A stretch of DNA of 10,413 nt, taken from NCBI GenBank assembly GCA_028565635.1, contig JAOXYB010063934.1, positions 1 to 10,413 on the forward strand, in the 5' to 3' direction. Both the position numbers and the translations under genes were made by a program. The number at the start of each line of letters is the position of its first letter. Positions within the stretch are counted from its first letter, which is position 1. Below are positions 1-7,862 of the stretch, in pieces. Under the pieces are notes generated by a model. The model did no database searches. It worked only from the letters and a program-made list of their open reading frames with translations, and was not told where the DNA came from. The stretch is from Phoronis ovalis. Lineage: Eukaryota > Phoronida > Phoronidae.

Positions 1-544
1 AGTCTGAATAGATCCATCCGATAGAGTTCCGTACTCTCTCAACTAACGTCTAGGCTTAACCATAGTCAATTTTTGTTAATTATCTCGAAAAGCAGAAGAA
101 CGATAATCCCTTTATTTCTATATATAAAGAGACCAATGCCTCCCACCAGGTAGCGCTTCCACTATCGTGACGTTTCCAGCACCATGAAACTCTTGACACC
201 AATCAAACTGCAGCTTACATACGATGTTAGATATAACAGTGGACTAACCGAGTAGGATGTCGACCACACAGGTGCTGTGCTGCCAACGGTTATCTATAGC
301 CTGCTAAGCAGAAAGCAAACTCCCCGGCGATAGATACATTCAGAATGACTCATAATGATAGAGTAGACGTGGTAGGCGACGATGAATTACGCAAAGAGAA
401 AGGCCTATCTCGTTTGGCAAAAGATTAATGACGTAATTATTTTGCTCTTGTTAAATTGAAGGAATATAACAAAAATTGACTATGGTTAAGCCCAGACGTT
501 AGTTGAGAAGGTACGGAACACTCACGGATGGATTTATTCAGACT
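1..544. repeat. Short DNA element with ~77-bp terminal inverted repeats (MITE-like)
   Basis: Positions 1-77 and 468-544 are reverse complements of each other with few mismatches: AGTCTGAATA at the left edge pairs with the reverse complement of the bases ending at 544, and the match runs inward to the AATTTTTGTT segment. The interior of ~390 bp shows no open frame of note and no transposase, so this is a non-autonomous element resembling a miniature inverted-repeat transposable element. The outer left boundary may lie a few bases before the window, because the bases after 544 (GAAATA) suggest that the palindromic end continues. The superfamily cannot be assigned, since no target-site duplication can be checked on the left. 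Confidence 0.8.
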
Positions 545-700
545 GAAATAACCCCTACTATTGCTTGCCTGTGGAGAAGCCGTAGGCCGGGTCATGGCCC
601 ACATAGTGTTAAAACTAGTAGAAGTTAGCCTCTTTCAAAAACACTCACAATGTGTCAATAAATTCAAAAAACTCAAACCAAAATTGTTGCCTTGTCTCCC

Positions 701-1100
701 GGGGGGTACTTGACAGAAAAGTTGTTAGGGGTGTGCGGCTCAGGTTAAAAAACCCTGACCATGTGGTAAATAAAGATCACCAAAAATATACCCTGTCGTA
801 AATAACTCCCCCGAAATAGATACCCTGTGGTAAATAAGTATGGAAACATTTACGAATCTTAATTTTTTATACCTGTCGTAAACGCGTTTTCCAAGAAATA
901 CACACTGTGGTATACGAATATTTAAAAAAAATATACTCTGTGGTAAATATCCAACAAAAAAAGTATACCCTATGGTACATAAAGCTTTGAGAAGCGTGAA
1001 AAACATACTCTGTGGTAAATGTCGGAGCTGAAAAAAGAGGGGCCTATTAGACGGCACACATATATATAGTGACTTAATTGAGTGGCAGTACGCCCTGGCC
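701..1100. mobile_element. Insertion nested in the foldback element, G-run start, minisatellite core
   Basis: This ~400-bp block interrupts the left arm of the surrounding foldback element. It starts with GGGGGGTACTTGAC and ends near CGCCCTGGCC. The flanks GTCTCCC (694-700) and GTGTCCC (1101-1107) match at six of seven positions and could be a target-site duplication. Most of the block is a degenerate minisatellite. The open frame on the minus strand across 740-1189 is a translation of that minisatellite (repeating LPQS/YHRV-like peptides) and is not a credible gene. The element class is unknown; the block resembles G-run-headed interspersed repeats I recall from marine invertebrates, but I cannot verify this. 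Confidence 0.6.
756..1021. repeat. Degenerate minisatellite, unit core ATACCCTGTGGTAAATAA
   Basis: About eight copies of an 18-bp core are spaced by unrelated AT-rich sequence. They start near 756, 788, 820, 869, 898, 933, 965 and 1005, with intervals of roughly 29-49 bp, most often about 32. Copies vary mainly in CTGTGG versus CTGTCG and in the last bases. The array lies wholly inside the nested insertion at 701-1100. Confidence 0.8.
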
Positions 1101-1605
1101 GTGTCCCTGAAACTCCTTCTGGGGTAATCTGTCACTAAAAGCTTGATTAATATACTCCTCAAAGTGACTTTTAGAAATAAAGTGTGCAAGATGGGAAATT
1201 TCGCGTTGGTCTGAATTGTAATAAATTTGTGTGCTAAAGGTCACTTTGAAGAGTATTAATCAAGCTTCAAGTGATAGATAACCCAAGAAGGCGTTATATC
1301 AGAGACAAACAAGGCAACAAATTAATTTTGATTTAAATTTTTTTAATTTTTTGACAAACGATGAGTGTTTTTGAAAGAGGCTAACTACTACAACTGGTTT
1401 TCACACTGTCTGGGCCATGATGACCCTACGGCAAAGCAATAGTAGGGTCATGTAGCCAGGATTAATCGATAGTATAGCACCATATATTTATTTATTTAAA
1501 AATATAACTACACTTTCTCACCAGGTGACCGTGGAAACCTTTTTAATGACATTAAAGATAGACATGGTAGACATGGATGTTAAAGGTAAGACGGCATTAC
1601 CTGAG

Positions 1606-1662
1606 CCGGGGGGCACTTTTTAGGTGAACCCCGAATCAAATCCCTATCCCGTGGTAAAAAAC
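1606..1662. repeat. Truncated relative of the 701-1100 insertion
   Basis: CCGGGGGGCAC at 1606-1616 resembles the G-run head of the insertion at 701. About 30 bp later, CTATCCCGTGGTAAAAAA (1644-1661) matches the minisatellite core. The order and orientation are the same as in the larger copy, so this is probably a second, mostly eroded copy. The match is short and rests on two motifs. Confidence 0.45.
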
Positions 1663-3964
1663 TTTTGTCTCACGAATTGTATTAAATTTAGAAAAAACGA
1701 AAATCTGCATGTTTTATAGGCACTATATGGTATAGAGTCCTAATGGGTAGTAACGTTTGAATGGGAATCATTTGCTGTAGACTTTCGTAATGAATGCATG
1801 TAAGCTTACTTTACCAGTTTTTGTTATGACACAAAGTTTTAAATAAATTGTATGTTTAATAAAAAAAAACTAATATGGAAAGCTTTAATTTTATTTATAT
1901 TTTGACACCCAATCTGCTGATAACAACCACCTGATCTATAATAGGATTTCACGATTGTATCATACACTACTATCATTTGCAACTAAATGCGACCCTGTGA
2001 TATAGTGGTATTTCGTTTATGACGTCACATTTTGTAATGAGGATATTAGTTACGCAGCTGCATTAGGTTGAAGCGCAGATGGAACAGTCAAATTTTAGAA
2101 TGCAAACTCTTTAGATAGTGAAAGAGTGTCAGCCCATACACAGAGCCCAAAGAATGTCCGTTTAATAATCTGATAAAATTCGGGTTACAGAAAGCCAAGC
2201 TACAAGTTCCACGTATAAAGCACGCGTGGCTCTTTTCTAAAAAACGTTTGGTTACATATAGCCTCTGTAAACGTATATTTGACACCATAGTGCTATTAAT
2301 GTGCATATTGTATAAATGAAAAATCCTGCAACTGGAAAATCTGCGCCCACTTCAAAAAATCCTGTATCTGTCACTGTGTTTGCAGCATAGCCTACAGTTT
2401 TATACAACTCACACAAAGGTAGCATATAGTTACATAGTTGATGCCAAATGTCAATTGAAATGTGAATATTTACACACTGGAACAATGAGGAGGTGTCATC
2501 TATAACCTAATTAGACCTGTGATTAATGGCAATTAGCATAACATATGAAAATAGTGGACCAGCCAAACTCAAAAAGATACCCTAGAAATATGTTTGATGT
2601 CATATGAATGTTACTAGCAGTGTGCCATGCAAAATGCACTCTGTAGACGCTACTAAATATCATACAAGTGGATGACAGTCTTGAACATTTAAACTGTTAC
2701 TAGAGTGTACAAAGTCACCCAGGAAATTGACTTGTTTACATGTGCAGTGACATAATCTTACCGAATATGATTTGTGTAGTGACATCATCATTACTAAATA
2801 AAGCATTTCTGTTACCATCTGAATATTTGTGAAAGTACCATTGTATTTTAAAAAGCTAAACACAGCTATGATATCACATAAAATGCCTTGAATAAGAATT
2901 ATTATGTGGATAAATAAATGTTTTATTTGAGAGTCAGTAGTTACCAGAAGATTGCTACAACACTTGGTTAAATCTAATAGTTGCATCACGAAATACTGAA
3001 ATGATAATAACACAGCAAAGTTAGTTTCATATATTATTACATTTATTTTAACCCTGGTCTACATATGTGGACTATTTACGCAAATATGATATCAGCATGC
3101 TTTATTTAAACAATGAGCTTCACAATAACATGGTGTTAAAGATATCAAAATTACTGCCATGTCTGATTATACGGCACCAACTTTGACTGACTACCCAGGA
3201 CAAAATGGATTATTATCACAATCGACATGGGATGATCATCCGATTACTAACTTAATAGTAATAATGGAAATAGTTATCCGTTTTATTGTATATTGAGGTA
3301 TAATACGTCAAACTTGAAGACTACAGTCATTGCACGTACACAATGACAATGACATATGGCAATATAAAAGCCTATAAGTATATTCTTCATATATATTGAG
3401 GACAATTAAAAAAAAATTATTACATTTTTGTAAACTGTTTTATACTCACAAATGGAATACTAATTTGGGGTTGCCAGTATAGGGTAAATAGTGAATAAAT
3501 GTACCTATATAACTGTTAATTGTCGGGGTTTTCATTAGTACATAATAATAAACACCACAAAATATACAATTACAATCACTTGACAATTCTTATACAATAG
3601 CAATTCTGTATTGGCAATAGTCATATGTATGGACTAAGACAACATTCAATAAGCAATGTTCTGCTACATTCAAATATTTGCAAGGTGAATACTGAGTGCA
3701 AGGCTTTATATCTATAGACTCATTCTGTAGTATAAAATTGAGTAAATATAAAAACAGGAGTGTGAAAGATAATCATCAGGATTTTTTTTTTAAGATTTCG
3801 CTATGCCGATGCCTTCAAAAGAACTATTTAGTGTAGTGCAACCTTATGTACCACCCCTAAAAATCGCATTATTTTTTTTTCAAGAATATCTACTAACATC
3901 CACTTTCCCTAACTTTCATCACATTCAAATGCAGTTTTTGAAATATCCCTTACTAAAGTGGAAG
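1663..3964. other. AT-rich non-coding stretch, nothing supported
   Basis: No gene, RNA gene or clear repeat is visible here. Short minus-strand open frames of 72-117 codons (2088-2306, 2252-2485, 2660-3013) and a plus-strand one at 3803-4042 are rich in Phe, Leu, Ile and Cys, overlap homopolymer-rich DNA, and show no domain or motif. They look like chance frames in AT-rich DNA. A stray ACCCTGTGATATAGTGG at about 1991-2007 weakly recalls the minisatellite core but is not convincing. Confidence 0.6.
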
Positions 3965-4640
3965 GCAGTTATTCAACAGTTCTACAGCAGCTCAATAACA
4001 ATTACTTTAGCAGTTTTCAACAGTTTTATTACAGTTATTTAACTTGTCATACAATACATTCCAATAGATTAGTTTTATAACAGTAGCAGTTCAATAACAA
4101 TTGCGATAACAGTTCGTAGCAGTTCGATAGCAGTTCTAAGGCCGAAATATGTAAGTTAAGTATAACTAATCATCGAATGCTCGATGGAATGGACGTATAA
4201 GAAGATATATAGTTAACTGATGTGAACTGCTACCATAGCAGTTGCCAGAACTGCTATGATGGTATGCAGTTGCCAGAACTGCTACGATGGCAATTTTGTA
4301 GCAGTAACAGTTTGATAGCAGTTTGTAGCAGTTCGATAGCAGTTCTAAGGCCGAAATATGTAAGTTAAGTATAACTAATCATCGAATGCTCGATGGAATG
4401 GACGTATAAGAAGATATATAGTTAACTGATGTGAACTGCTACCATAGCAGTTGCCAGAACTGCTATGATGGTATGCAGTTGCCAGAACTGCTACGATGGC
4501 AATTTTGTAGCAGTAACAGTTTGATAGCAGTTTGTAGCAGTTCGATAGCAGGTTCTAAGGCCGAAATATTTAAATTAGTTTTAGCATTTAACTGCTGTGA
4601 GCTGCTACGATGGCAGTTGCCAGAACTGCTACTTAACTGG
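3965..4640. repeat. GCAGTT/AACTGC-rich repeat zone
   Basis: The hexamer GCAGTT (or CAGTT) recurs on the top strand from 3965 to about 4137, and in the duplicated units its complement AACTGC recurs in the second half. The zone therefore contains many overlapping potential hairpins, such as GTAGCAGTTCGATAGCAGTTC against downstream copies of GAACTGCTA. Scattered degenerate copies come first, then two perfect 209-bp units, then a broken unit. The frame at 4431-4643 is made of these repeats and is not a gene. Confidence 0.75.
4116..4533. repeat. Perfect tandem duplication of a 209-bp unit (plus partial third copy)
   Basis: Unit 1 covers 4116-4324 and unit 2 covers 4325-4533. Read base by base, they show no difference. 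A third copy starts in phase at 4534 with GTAGCAGTTCGATAGCAG, has an extra G, and then lacks roughly 90 bp of the middle before resuming with GCCAGAACTGCTAC and ending near 4635. Each unit has GCAGTT motifs at one end and AACTGC motifs at the other, so a single unit can fold back on itself. Zero divergence means a recent duplication, active homogenisation or an assembly duplication. Confidence 0.95.
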
Positions 4641-4669
4641 TAACTAACATAACTCAGCTAATTACAATA

Positions 4670-4934
4670 TACATATAAAATTTAAACTCTTGACAAATAA
4701 TTTTTTTTTTAAAAAGAGACAATTGTTTACTATCTATTCAGCTGTTAAGATTAACTAATTGGTGAGCATGTAAATTAATGGCCTTAATGTCACATAATAT
4801 AACTGCATGATATACATACAGTTTGAAATCTTGACACGAGGACCCTATATAATTAACCGTTGCCTAATCGAAACATACAAGACACAATATTGTCTGCTAT
4901 CTTATTCAGCTGTTAAGTTCACCTGCTGGTGAGC
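4670..4934. repeat. Two diverged direct copies of a ~100-bp sequence
   Basis: Copy A (about 4670-4767) and copy B (about 4812-4934) share, in the same order, ATACATA, AAxTCTTGACA, GACA with an AATTGT-like segment, TATTCAGCTGTTAAG and TGGTGAGC. Copy B has ~26 extra bases where copy A has a T-run and A-run. Copy B contains a small perfect hairpin, TCACC-TGCT-GGTGA, at 4919-4932, which copy A has lost. The element type is unknown. Confidence 0.6.
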
Positions 4935-5029
4935 TGTATATAGAAAACGGAAAAAAAACACAATCAATAAAGTATATTCAGTAGACAACGAAACATACTA
5001 ATAAATATACACACTAAATATTTCATTCA

Positions 5030-5351
5030 CAGGCCTACCTAACCAGCGTAGACTCGAAACGTCAATCCACACTCGCGTACCTGTTTCCTACCAATCAAAT
5101 CTCTTTTCCAGGTTTCGCATCGAAGTTCCTGCTACTCGAACTGCATTTCTGTAGACTCGCACAAGTCGCCACGAAGTGTTCGAGTCCCCGGAAACCTGTA
5201 CGAGTTCCTAACAACTTGTGCGAGTCTACGGAAACGACGGTTGAAGTAGTAGGGATTTCGGTGCGATACCCGGAAAAGGGGTTCGAATGGTAGGAAACAG
5301 GTGCGGGAGTGCAGATTGACGGTTCAAGTCTATGCTTGTTAGGTAGACCTG
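5030..5351. mobile_element. Compact palindromic element (foldback/MITE-like), 322 bp
   Basis: The left arm (5031-5167) and right arm (5214-5350) are inverted copies that pair symmetrically through to the ends. The termini read CAGGCCTACCTAAC on the left and CAGGTCTACCTAAC on the complement of the right. The flanks ATTCA (5025-5029) and ATTCA (5352-5356) are identical and would be a 5-bp target duplication. The element is clearly GC-richer than its AT-rich surroundings, which suggests a separate origin. There is no coding capacity. CAGG ends occur in hAT elements, but those make 8-bp duplications, so the superfamily stays open. Confidence 0.8.
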
Positions 5352-5356
5352 ATTCA

Positions 5357-6471
5357 TGTCAAGTATAAAGTTACCTTTTACAGTACTTTTCTCAAGTCAT
5401 CAAAGCAAAAAGTAGCTTATAAATCTATAGGTTTAATTATAGTCTGTTTTTAACATTTGTTCGTTATCTTCTATTCAAACATAAAGAGATCGATATTACT
5501 TGTTAAAAAATAGTATGTATACATCAACTCGGAAAGCATGCACCCATCGAGTCTGTTCCCCAGAAAGTTTGGCTAGAGCTTTTGTGTTCTCTTGTACACT
5601 CTGATGTGTCCGTGAATTAAACAATTACAAAGTTACTCATTACAGGGTTCTTAGTCATATATAATTTTCCTTGAACAGATTATATAAAGGTAATTACTGT
5701 CTGTTGAAACGACTACAAGCTACCATTTAGTATAGAAAGCGCAGCCTTGTATCTGTGGCCGTTTTCTCTCACAGGCCTAATATTGTATACATAAAATTTA
5801 TCATGTAGTGCACTTTCCTATAGAATATTTAGTCAGGGAAACATGATACACCATTTATGGCAGAAATTGGAGACAATCCCTACTTTAAAAATCGGTATGT
5901 TTTTATTTCAAATTTTGTAGTTCATAGAAAAATATATCAAAAAACAATTTCGAATACCAAACAACAGTTAAAAAAGAGATTTTATTTGATAAATATTTTA
6001 TAGAATTTGCATGCTCATTTTGTAGCACAATTAGCGTACGAACGTAGTTTTTCTTGACGTCACTGTTTGAACAACAAGAAATAAAAATAAAAATTAACGT
6101 GTGTAGTTTTCAGTTAAGGAGGATTTTAAAAAATGCTTCATTGAATAATTCATAATGGCCTAATTTTAATTAATTTTAAAATCTTCATCCAGTTTCCTTA
6201 CATGTACATGTACATATCCTGTGTACAATGGATATTTAATTGCATGCCAACACCGTGCGCGCGAATATAGCGTTTTGCTCATAAAAATACAGCTGCAAGC
6301 CGTAATGCAAGTGATGGTTTCATACCAAAATTACGTAACTATGTCAGTAATGCGCTCCCTTTCAAACTAGGTACGAAAATGCGCATCCGATTGTAAAACT
6401 ATAATTTTTGATATTGGATTTCCAGTTTGACTCAGTCAGAGTTACTAGAACTGATTTTGAGGGCTTACAGC
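5357..6471. other. AT-rich non-coding stretch, nothing supported
   Basis: No open frame of useful length, RNA gene or repeat was recognised. A small palindrome, ACATGTACATGTACAT, lies near 6200-6216, and a short CG-rich patch (CCGTGCGCGCG) near 6253. Both are isolated. Confidence 0.6.
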
Positions 6472-6581
6472 AAATGGTATAAGGACATAATTGATTGTCC
6501 CGTCCACTTCTATAGTAATTTCATGTAAGTTAAGACACTGTAAAAAATTCCCAAACATTGCGCGAAGAAAATTACCTGTTA
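6472..6581 (+). repeat. Direct repeat, left copy, flanking the 100-bp tandem array
   Basis: The segment runs from AAATGGTATAAGGACA to GAAAATTACCTGTTA. It matches 7402-7514 over its full length in the same orientation, sharing TATAGTAATTTC, TTCCCAAA and GAAGAAAATTACCTGTTA, with scattered substitutions and small gaps. Similarity stops sharply at both ends, so the pair marks the limits of a composite element or an old segmental duplication. Confidence 0.75.
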
Positions 6582-6689
6582 GGAACTGAAGATTATTATG
6601 TATTTTTTACTCCCAGTTCATTTTTCGTGCAGGCAGGACCACCATGACAAAATTATTAGATCTATATAGTAATGTAAAAAACTATTGCA

Positions 6690-7260
6690 TTAATTGCATT
6701 GCTCAGTAACGTGCCAAGCGTTACGGGACATTTCAATGCTGCATTACTTTTTTATACTTCTAGATAGCTCTTAATAATTTTAAAACACTTTGTGCACCCT
6801 ATGTATTTTGTAACGCTTGGCACATTAATGGGCATTGCAAGACATATTACTTTTCTACATTACTCTTGCTCTAATAATTTTAAAACACTTTGTGCACCCT
6901 ATGTATTTTGTAACGCTTGGCACATTAATGGGCATTGCAAGACATTACATTTCTACATTACTCTTGCTCTAATAAGTTTGAATTATTTGGCGCACTCTTT
7001 GTATTTTGAAACGCTTAGTACATTACGAGACATTACAATACATTACTTCTTTACATTGCTATCTAACACTAATAATTTTGAAATACTTGGCACACTCTAT
7101 TATTTTGAACGTTTGGCATGTCAGGCTCTACATTCCTTATTTTGAAACATTTGGCACGGTAACATGCTAAAAGTTTCAAAACTAAACTTTAGTAAAGTTT
7201 TTACAATACTATTTTGAAGTTAAACTTTTGGCACATTAACTTGCAATTAAAAATGTTTTG
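6690..7260 (+). repeat. Tandem array of ~100-bp units
   Basis: Units start with TAATAATTTT at 6772, 6872, 6970 and 7070, giving periods of 100, 98 and 100 bp. The first two are almost identical over their full length; they differ by a 2-base deletion and a single substitution. The later ones are diverged. Each contains ATTTTGTAACGCTTGGCAC or a relative, then a CATTA-rich segment. Degenerate pieces extend the array to about 6690 on the left and 7260 on the right. The plus-strand frame at 6792-7145 runs through the units and is repeat-derived. The array sits between the direct repeats at 6472-6581 and 7402-7514. Confidence 0.85.
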
Positions 7261-7401
7261 AACTTTATCTATAAAAGTAAATAAAAGTATTATAAAATTG
7301 AGAAAAGTATTGCTTTTCCAGAACATTTTTCTACAATACAATGCTATAATTTCGAAATCCCTTGGCAGGGCATAGGGCTGCCGTATTGAATTACACTTAA
7401 C

Positions 7402-7514
7402 AAATTGGTATAAGAACACAATTGACTTTCCCATCCACTATAGTAATTTCTAGCAAGTAAACATAACTCATTATAAAAATTTCCCAAAAATTGCATGAAG
7501 AAAATTACCTGTTA
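7402..7514 (+). repeat. Direct repeat, right copy, flanking the 100-bp tandem array
   Basis: This is the partner of 6472-6581. It begins AAATTGGTATAAGAACA and ends GAAGAAAATTACCTGTTA. The two copies lie about 930 bp apart with the 100-bp array between them. They are too short and too diverged to be called LTRs with confidence, and no primer-binding site or polypurine tract is evident. Confidence 0.75.
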
Positions 7515-7740
7515 CGTTAGTTGCTCGTCTCGGCATGCAGCCACTATATATATAACAAAAAATATAAACCAGCTGTAAATCATACTTGAGAGTACCCAGA
7601 CATATATGGTCCTTGGTATCCCAGTTGTTTTAATACTTGAAATGTTTGTATTTCTAATATCATCAGAATTGATGATTAAAAAGAATATACAAATATTGTA
7701 TATACATTTATTATAATTTGTAAATTTTTAGTTACAATTT
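7515..7740. other. AT-rich non-coding stretch
   Basis: No coding sequence or repeat is seen. If the downstream exon does have an upstream partner, this stretch is probably intron. Confidence 0.5.
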
Positions 7741-7820
7741 AATATTTAAAAATTGTTTAACAATTTTTTTTTGGAAGGGGGCATGCTTTCTGCGCCTGAT
7801 GGTAAATCCGCCACTGATAT
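7741..7820. repeat. Possible end fragment of an interspersed repeat before the exon
   Basis: A T-run is followed by GGAAGGGGGCATGC and then AAATCCGCCACTGAT. From memory, GGGGGCATGC and a terminal CCGCCACTG are typical of repeats widely spread in aquatic invertebrate genomes, but I cannot verify this here. If correct, the ATG at 7799 lies in repeat DNA within an intron and is not the true start of the protein. Confidence 0.35.
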
Positions 7821-7848
7821 GTATGTGCATAATGATTATTTTTGATAA

Positions 7849-7862
7849 TTTTACTGTTACAG
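7849..7862 (+). other. Putative 3' splice site (acceptor) of the large exon
   Basis: The sequence ATTTTACTGTTACAG ends at 7862 after a T-rich stretch and has the form of a 3' splice site. Peptide sequence upstream of it in the same frame (MVNPPLICMCIM...) looks unlike the charged, helical protein downstream, so coding probably begins at 7863 with the last two bases of a split codon. No matching upstream exon was recognised in this window. Confidence 0.6.

Larger units (their letters stand above)
549..1457. repeat. Long foldback element, left arm split by an insertion
   Basis: Two inverted arms are visible. Positions 553-697 pair with about 1307-1447; the outer ends read CCCTACTATTGCTT, and both arms share the AGCCTCTTTCAAAAACACTC segment. 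Positions 1101-1174 pair with 1234-1306. The right arm is continuous (1234-1447), but the left arm jumps from about 697 to about 1101, so 701-1100 looks like later inserted DNA. Without the insert the element would be ~500 bp with arms of ~220 bp and a ~59-bp loop at 1175-1233. No transposase is seen. It abuts the first inverted-repeat element at its left end. Confidence 0.8.

Noticed and set aside
740-1189. 149-codon open frame on the minus strand
   Set aside because: It translates the minisatellite (repeating LPQS-IFF and YHRV peptides) and crosses the insertion boundary. No domain is recognisable.
2660-3013. 117-codon open frame on the minus strand
   Set aside because: It is a hydrophobic, Cys/Ser-rich chance frame in AT-rich DNA, with no motif, splice context or neighbouring exon.
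3803-4042. 79-codon open frame on the plus strand
   Set aside because: It contains a long T-run (FFF) and ends inside the CAGTT repeat zone, with no recognisable domain.
5278-5294. GGTTCGAAT resembling a tRNA B box
   Set aside because: There is no matching A box or cloverleaf; the sequence is part of the right arm of the palindromic element.
549-5351. CRISPR-like array from regularly spaced short repeats
   Set aside because: The spacing is irregular, the repeats are degenerate, and the context is that of a eukaryotic genome with no cas genes.
6792-7145. 117-codon open frame on the plus strand
   Set aside because: It is the translation of the 100-bp tandem units, whose periods of 100 and 98 bp are not multiples of three. 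The peptide repeats follow the DNA repeats and no domain is seen.
6472-7514. LTR retrotransposon or solo-LTR pair
   Set aside because: The flanking repeats are short and diverged and lack TG...CA ends, and there is no coding region, primer-binding site or polypurine tract between them.
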